Below, piece by piece: positions 57,515-64,000 of a DNA stretch of 64,000 nt. The notes beneath the pieces were generated by a model that searched no databases, was not told the DNA's origin, and saw only the letters and a list, made by a program, of their open reading frames with translations. The position numbers and the translations under genes were made by a program. The stretch is from Deinandra increscens subsp. villosa (Eukaryota; Streptophyta; Magnoliopsida; Asterales; Asteraceae). Positions within the stretch are counted from its first letter, which is position 1. Each line of letters begins with the position of its first letter. Location: NCBI GenBank assembly GCA_039602395.1, contig JBCNJP010000003.1:29946202-30010201 (forward strand), in the 5' to 3' direction.

Positions 57515-59073
57515 TGTTGGAATTTTGGGAGAAAAACTAGTGGAAAATGAGTTTTTTTCACTAACTGTGAAAATGAGTTTTTCACCAACTTTGGAGTAAA
57601 ATAAAATGCAGATAACATAGGTTGTTACCTTTGTATTTTACAGGTTTGTATAGTAAGTTGTGAGGGCTTTCCAACGCATCAAACCACGTCCAAATCCGAG
57701 CTCGTATGAATGAGATATCGATGCTCAAAGTTGAGGTTTCGAAGCTGTTAAGGCTGCGAAAATAAGAGAGAAAATGCTAAGTATAGCATGTGAACTCATC
57801 CCACATTGGTTGGGGGATGAAACCAAAAGTGGTTTATAAGGTGGGAACCTTACCAACTATTGTTTCCTCTAGTAGGACACATCCCTTGGACACTGAGGGG
57901 TGCGAAGCACCCCTAACTCGCACTCGCACTCGCACACGCACGCGCGCGCGTGTGGCGTGGACGTATGAGGCGCAATGTGGCACTTTGATGACGCACTTCG
58001 CACGCTCGCATCGTCGCGAGCCGCTTGAGAGCCGCCTTATTGTTTTTGAGTTCAACCAAAAGTTGGTCCGGTTGGAGACCAGGCGGAGAAGTTCAAGCGA
58101 AATGTGAGTTGAACCGGAAAACAGGTTCAAGCGGACCTGTTTGGTCCGGGCGGAACCGAGTTAAACCTGAACAGTAGTTCCGGTTGAAGTTCAAGCGGAA
58201 GTTTAACCGGAAGAATTTCCGGTTGAAGTTGGAACGGACCGGAAGATCTGTTCTTCTAGAAAAACAGTTTTTACGCGAAGTACTTCCGGAATGACAGCTG
58301 TGTAAATGCGTTTTTGAGCTAATTAAGGTAATTCCGCGTTAATTGGAAATCAATTTGCATTAAAGACGTTTAATGCAAAGTTTGACTACGAATTAACTTA
58401 GTGTGCTCTCCAAGGCTCCCATTCACTATAAATATAGCATCATTAGTTGAGGCTAAACACACTATAATAGAATTCTTCTTCTCTCTAAAATTCTCTCTTC
58501 CTCTTCTTCTTCCAATATTCATCATGTTCGTCAGGTTCTTCGAGAACTCAAAGGTATTTTCAATCTTAGAGTTATCCCGACCGTACAATACAGTTTAGGC
58601 GATTGTACACTGGGAAACAAAACGGATCTTCGGTAGACCCGGAATTTGTTTTAAGGGACCCGGGTTTTGACCCGAATCCTTCGCCACAAGCTTTTCTGTT
58701 TTTCATTTTGTTTAAAGAAAACTCTTTCAAAATCTTTTCATCAAAGTGTTTAACAATTGTCTTTCTAAACCTTTATCAATGCTTTAAACTTTCTGTTGGT
58801 TTTTCTTATTTAAATCTTGATTTGTGTGTTTCTTTATTTGTCATTTCTCTTGTAATAGTTATTCGATTTCCTTTGTAATCGTATTGTCATTCATTCATTT
58901 CATTTCCTTGTATTGTATTTCTCCATTTCTTTAATTGTAATTGTATTATAGGAGTAGATTCATTTTCAAGTGTATTGTAATAGTATAGATTTTATTCTTT
59001 GTTGTAATCGTAATAAATAAAATTTTATTTTAAATCTACGAACGGTTCTCCTATACAACATATGTGCGTATCA
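57515..59073 (+). repeat. COP-A 3' LTR
   Basis: Starts TGTTGGAATTTTGGG. The end is either CTATACAACA (59060), which would give TGTTG/CAACA terminal inverted repeats, or GTATCA (59073), which would give an AACA target duplication with the left flank. Contains the CG-rich repeat, the ACCGG zone and TATAAATA at 58427. Confidence 0.85.
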
Positions 59074-59198
59074 AACATGTAGTTCTTGCATGTCAAATCT
59101 ACTTAAAAAGAAATCATGAGGGTTCCACGACTCTCAGGCACGTTCCCAAATATATGCCTTATTGGCCAAATAAACACCCACCAACCACATATGTATGC

Positions 59199-60157
59199 AT
59201 GGTTGTAAAAATCCCTGAGTATACCCGAGTACTCCCTCATATTCCTCGAGTACTCCCCCGACTTGGGCATGTACTCTCAACTCCTTAGTCGACCAACTTG
59301 GGAGCCCTTTTAGTCGTATTATTAGTTAAATGAAGATCTTATCAAATATTAGAAGAAAATTGCTTAATATTTTTATTTATTTATTTAATACAAGATGGTG
59401 AACCGTCCCGCGCTTCGCGGTGGGCCACCAATTTATCTGTCAGTTTAAGTAATAAATGTTTTAAAGTACGCAATCTTTTAGAAATTAAAAATGTTCTACA
59501 CATTTGGTGGCTAAAATAGAAAACACCAATGAAAGAAGAAAAAAGAAGGTAGGAAATGTAAGGGGTAAAAATGTAAATGTGTACTATGAAGCAATAAAAA
59601 TAAAGTAAAGAAAATTTTAGGGGTAAAAGTATAAATGTATAAATCGTTGGTGGCCAAAGTAGGAATCACACAAAAAAAAAACAAAGTAGAAAACTTAAGG
59701 GGTATAAATCGTAAAAGTATAAAAGTTTCGTGAACAAAGTAGAAAACACAAAAACATATATGTCCATAGGTCACCTCTTGGATCTTAATGAATTTTAGGC
59801 TATAAATATAAATGGTTTTACACACCAAAAATCAAAACATACAATCTGTGTAATACATACAACACATAATTAGTTTATTGGAAAAACATTTAAACGCAAC
59901 TCGTATACAACCAATAAGACATATATAAGGAAGGGAGCTAATACACTCACCTTAATTGCAATGTATTTGTTTCACACGGACACCTAAACAATACTCGAGG
60001 CAACACACCAAGATTTCATAACAAGCTTCCTAATCAAACATATATATAACCAAGGTTGCAGAAGTCGCTTTGTACTACCAGATAAGTCGACTGGGAGTTG
60101 CGAGTACACAATCTAGGGGGAGTGGGGAGTACTCGAGGAGTTCTTAAACATTGTAAT
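59199..60157. mobile_element. Candidate small inverted-repeat (MITE-like) element
   Basis: Left arm (about 59201-59300) has CCTCGAGTACTCCCC, TGTACTCTCAACTCC and AGTCGACC. The right arm (about 60052-60157), read in reverse complement, has CTCCTCGAGTACTCCCC, TGTACTCGCAACTCC and AGTCGACTT in the same order. The arms are diverged. The interior is non-coding and includes a CCCGCG-CTTCGCGGTGGG hairpin (about 59408) and repeated AAAGTAGAAAACAC words. Superfamily not assigned and no target duplication confirmed. Confidence 0.45.
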
Positions 60158-62079
60158 TGTGATGCCCACTCCCAGACTTGACTCTAGAAGGGGTCACTTA
60201 TTGGATTTACTCATGAACACAAGGTACAACATAGATAACTAAAGCAGCGGAAATTAAAAACTTTTATTTATTTATAATGCCAAGTACAAGTAAGATAAAA
60301 CTACTATAACGGTTAACGATAACTATAAAAGATAACGATTAATAGATATGCATCTATCTACATTACTTAAGCCAGCATGCCCATATAGCCTTTTCCTAAT
60401 AGCTTGCCTATCTACTCCACTCAAACATGAGCCTTTCCCTTGATGCTCGGATCCTTAACCTCACTTGATATACATGCTTTAAAAGGTCAGCTTACGCTGG
60501 TGAGTTCTAAGTATTAAAAGTTTACCTTAACCTTAAAAGGTTACTTCAAACAGTTTGGACCTAACGGTCCCTTCTTTATAAACGTTTAATGGATATAAGA
60601 CATAACAGAATTATACCGAAAATAACATTTAAACCTTTAGTATTAAAAATCATTTAATACTCAAAAATACCCCGGGCCTCTAGGACCCATCTACTGCGCA
60701 AATAATCATTTCATATAAAAGAGTCATACGAAACATTATAAGCAAAACCACTTTTTACTAAGCACTATCTAGTGGGACTAAGCTTAGTCCATTCGGTTGG
60801 CCGTCGCCTCCCGACCTCCTGAGTAACCGTCGCTACTCCAGCGGATTTTCATCCGCTACTTGAATTGTACAATTCCCCTCAACCCTCCTTAAGACAATCT
60901 TTCCTTACAATCTTTCTCAAAACCTTTAAAAAGATTTATCTTTACAAATAATCATTTATTTTAACTCTTCTGAAAACAGTTCAATTCGTCAAAACTTATT
61001 TTCTTCCTTTTTAAACTTTACTTCAAAAGTTTAACTTCTTTATTACCCATTCATTATAACCTTCCCGAAAAGAGTTTGTAACATGTAATAACACTTTAAA
61101 ATAGTTATAGGCATTAAAACATTCCACGTATGTGTATTAACACAAAATACGTAGAAGCATATAACTCAAATACTTTTTAAGTGATAACATTGGATGTATA
61201 TCAGCCCGAAAACATTAAAACATTTAAAACATTTAGAAGTGGGCTCATAGAACTCACCTTATTCTCTTAGGTAGTAATTTCAGATAGAACCTCCGTTATC
61301 TCTTCTGATTAAACCTAATTGCGTATTATATGGCGTTAACGCCTTATCTTCTTAATAATACTCCAATAATTAAGCTTATTTGTTTTAAAGGTCAAAATGA
61401 CCAAAATGCCCCTAAAGGCATAATATCTTCTTTTATTGATAATATGAAGACGCGCATTCTATAAGTAGACGCTCACTCTGGGATCGCCCAGTGAGGTATG
61501 CCAGTTCCCAGTTAGGATTTATGCGACACCCCCGCTTTGCCAGAAACCCTAGTGTACAGGCGCCTACCCTTCTAGTCCGCACGAACTTCTAATATCCGAT
61601 TAACTCCGTATTTTCAGTACTTCATTATTTATCCATTTTAAACTCATATATACTTATTATATATATAAACATGTTAGTATATCAAAATTTAAGGCCCCAT
61701 ATCCTACGGATTATTTTTTCATATTAAATAATCTTATTCAGAAACCCTAATTTCTCGTTTTTCTTGTTTCTTTATCAAAACTCATTTTTATTCGAAACCA
61801 ACTTAGGGTATTATCCATTATAACATTTTATAATATCCTATAAAATATCAAAGTTTTATTCAATACCGTTTACTCAATTTGGGTAGAACAACGTTTCGAA
61901 AACCCTAATTTTGACCCGTTAACAAAACCTTAACCAAACATTTTCCAATTGTAAAATAAACTTTGGGCTTTCTTAAATACATTATTTTAGGATTACCTGC
62001 AAAAATTCAGACCCTAATTCCCACCCGATCACCCAATTTTGAGAAAACAAGCTCAAGAACCCTAATTTTAACACATTAT
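60158..62079 (-). repeat. B3: partial LTR of the B (Tekay-type) family
   Basis: Starts TGTGATGCCCACTCCCAG and follows the B1/B2 LTRs with clear divergence. It includes GGTCAGCTTACGCTGGTGAG (about 60485) and the hairpin CTCACT...AGTGAG at 61472-61495. No primer site precedes it, so it is the left (3') LTR of a minus-strand element. N3 interrupts it at 62080; the rest lies beyond the window. Confidence 0.85.
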
Positions 62080-62492
62080 TGTAAGTCCCGAATCACGGTC
62101 CAAACACGATATCAATCTCTAGTGAGTGTGCGGAATCCAAACACTAGAGTGATTCAAGAACAATATGAGATGAAATCAAAAAACGATAAAAACTCAAAGT
62201 AAAACAAAATCACCTCGTTAAAATGCACACGATTACAAGAAACCGTCGGGTACACCTTGACTGGAAGGAAAACGTAATCCTGTTATCCCTCTCTCGTTCT
62301 CCACCAAAATGACTCCAAATGGCCAGCCCCTACAAATGAAGCCATCTTGTGTTTATATAGAACATAGGGTAACCCTACAAGGCTTTTCAAGCCCAAACCC
62401 ACTACCTACAATTAATCTATTAATTGTAGTACACCCACTAAGCCCAGCCCACCTATATTTAATATTACAAGCCTCTAAATAATACCCTTACA
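62080..62492 (-). repeat. N3 left LTR (3' LTR in element sense)
   Basis: Related to the N1 LTR in its ends and in the GTGCGGAATCC box, but shorter and diverged, so a sister family rather than the same one. Confidence 0.85.
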
Positions 62493-64000
62493 ATCTTCCC
62501 CTAGACTTGTGATATTAAATGTCTTCAATCGTTTGTAACCCTTGTTCTTGACTTTGCTGGTATAGGTGTTGATGAAGATTATTTTTTTGACAATCTTCAT
62601 TGGACTTCAAAAGACACTCGGGAACCTTTTCTCAATCAACATCAGCTTGAACTTCCAAAAATGAACAAGTAACAAGAGGAGGATTCTCATACACTTGCTT
62701 CTCTTGAATGGACTCTGGATGTTGTTGAAAATTCGGCAACTGTCTTGAAATGCCTTTCTTTAGAGAATAAAGTTTTTGAAAACGTCTACTTTGGCAAACT
62801 TGGTTATTTTTCTTCCTGCTGCACGATCTTTAACAAAAACTTAAAGTCTTCAGCTTCCCCTCAAATTGTGAACATCTTCTTTTGGAAGCTTTGAGTAGCT
62901 TGAAAAGAACCAACAACTTCCCCTATGCAGTTATTTTTCCAGGTAGGGAAGTCTTGTCCGGCTGGTTCTTTAACTTGAGCAGCAACAACACTTTTCATCA
63001 TCATGATCATTAGTTTTTCCACTTTCAATCATCAACATATCTGACATATTAAAAAAAACAAACCACCAGACATATGATGACTGGTCTCTGGGTTAGTAGG
63101 TGAATAATATTATTTTAACCAAAAACCCTATTCAAGATTACGGGTTTTCTATAAAACTTCCCCTTAACCCAAGACCACTTTTAACTTCCCCTGAGATAAT
63201 ACATATTATCTCTTCTCCCCCCTGGGATAATGTATATTATCTCCCCCTGAGATAATGCATATTATCTCCCCCTGAGATAATGACTTTCAGTGAGATAATG
63301 CTTATCTCCCTATTATCCCTCATTCTCCCCCTAAAATTTGGGTATATTCTGGGGGAGGGGGTGGGGGGCATACTGTCATGCACAAAACCCACACAAACTC
63401 ATTTAAACTTCTCAAATTAACCTAACCAGGACAGAAAGAAAACTTAAAGACTCACACAAGAACAATCAATAATTAAAAAAATAAAAAACAATTCAAACAT
63501 GAGAAGATTTCTAAGGGATCAAACCGTATGAGTCTGACTGAGGAACCCTTTTCAGCTTCTGTTACTTGAACACGTACAGGTGATTGCCAATATACCGGTC
63601 CACTTTAAACTCAAACCCTTTTCTTAGTCAGGCTGTTTGTCACTTTTATTATCTTTTATTATGCATTAATTATGAACAGAAAGTGGGTTTTAAACAAATC
63701 CTATGTACATTTTATTGCACACTATCAAGCATATAAATCCCCTACCACATATTTTCACGACACCTTTCCTTAAGCCTAACATCATGCTCCAGACTGGGTT
63801 GAGAAAATAAATAATAGATCACGGGGATTTTTGGGGATAATATACAAGAAAACTGAATTTTTGAAACACTTTTAGTAATGCTCTCATCAGTGACAAAGGC
63901 TGAGGGTTTTGGACTCTTGAGGGTCTCTTTTAGTTGTGCACATTGGCATCTTTTAGGTTTAATAATACTGTACAATGTGATCCAAAAGGTACGTGGATCA
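62493..64000 (-). other. N3 3' untranslated region
   Basis: No coding frame. It follows the order of the N1 3' region (ACTTGTGATATTAAAT, CTTCCCCT tracts, TCCGGCTGGTTCTT, GACTGGTCTCTGGGTTAG, CACGTACAGGTGATTGCC, CACATTGGCATCTTTT). It stops where, in N1, the three hairpin repeats would begin. Confidence 0.75.
63185..63333 (-). repeat. Array of polypurine tract plus palindrome in N3
   Basis: At least three full and two partial copies of a roughly 27-bp unit. On the plus strand each is TCCCCCTGA followed by GATAAT-N4-ATTATC. On the element strand this is a palindrome followed by AGGGGGAG. N1 keeps only one degenerate CATTATCTCCCC (about 28051). Confidence 0.85.

Larger units (their letters stand above)
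18316..59073 (+). mobile_element. COP-A: old Copia retrotransposon hosting four nested elements
   Basis: Left LTR starts TGTTGGAATTTTGGG at 18316 and right LTR starts with the same words at 57515, preceded by the purine tract GTGGGGGAT. LTR copies differ at several percent by eye. The body holds integrase (48890-49371), a linker (49372-49591) and RT-RNase H (55759-57337), in Copia order. With B1, B2, N2 and their duplications removed the element is about 6.2 kb, with gag and protease missing or in the N gap. The right end is uncertain: CAACA at 59060 or TCA at 59073. AACA before 18316 and AACA at 59074-59077 could be a 4-bp target duplication. Confidence 0.85.
62080..64000 (-). mobile_element. 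N3: N1-like Copia-type element, left end only
   Basis: LTR 62080-62492 (413 bp), TGTAAGTCCC to AATACCCTTACA, then the minus-strand tract TAGGGGAAGAT (62493-62503) and sequence resembling N1 at 27424-28750 in order. Left target bases are ATTAT (62075-62079); the right end is outside the window. Over 1.5 kb of visible interior there is no pol. Confidence 0.85.

Noticed and set aside
59073..59077. Five-base target duplication AAACA for COP-A
   Set aside because: It would require the LTR to end in TC rather than CA; I kept only the weaker 4-base AACA suggestion.
59511..59828. Minus-strand 105-residue Phe-rich frame
   Set aside because: AT-rich repeated AAAGTAGAAAACAC sequence within a non-coding element; no domain.

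Overview
The window is plant nuclear DNA made almost entirely of transposable elements. I find no intact host gene. Evidence for a eudicot repeat landscape: Tekay/Del-type Gypsy elements with about 4 kb LTRs and a chromodomain integrase, Copia elements primed by initiator tRNA-Met, a CACTA element with a spliced gene, and Helitron 3' ends (hairpin plus CTAG). The Copia and Tekay styles resemble Asteraceae (inference, not tested). Two runs of exactly 500 N (1078-1577 and 48390-48889) are scaffold gaps.

Layout. 1-1077: end of a minus-strand Copia-like element (N0) with an 18-unit tandem array in its leader. 1578-2963: AT-rich DNA and a Helitron 3' end. 2964-7170: a second Helitron, apparently joined head to tail to the first, carrying a broken GMP synthase fragment. 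7171-10203: right part of a CACTA element with the last six exons of a TNP-like gene and subterminal repeats. It sits in the pol gene of a plus-strand Tekay element, whose remaining pol, PPT and 3' LTR run to 17520; a 241-bp tandem duplication covers the junction. 17521-18315: unassigned DNA.

18316-59073 is one old plus-strand Copia element (COP-A) expanded by nested insertions, all antisense to it. B1 (19676-36864, TSD ATTCA) lies in its 5' LTR and itself contains N1 (26928-32922, TSD AAGAT). B2 (37091-48219, TSD AGAAG) lies in its leader. N2 (49592-55753, TSD GTGAG) lies between integrase and reverse transcriptase. B1 and B2 are Tekay-type elements with 3.8-4.1 kb LTRs and only 3.0-3.5 kb of decayed interior. 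N1 and N2 are gag-only Copia-type elements of about 6 kb without protease, integrase or RT. 59074-64000 holds a small inverted-repeat element, a partial B-type LTR (B3) and the start of another N1-like element (N3), cut by the window edge.

How they work together: most of the recent insertions (B1, B2, N1, N2) lack Pol, so they must have been mobilised in trans by autonomous relatives elsewhere (inference). The most notable signal is in N1 and N2. Both carry, downstream of gag, three spaced copies of a short RNA hairpin closed by a GNRA tetraloop, with similar flanks and compensatory stem changes. Their leaders are also built from short iterated CGAA-containing motifs, and the N2 promoter has two perfect inverted repeats next to its TATA box.
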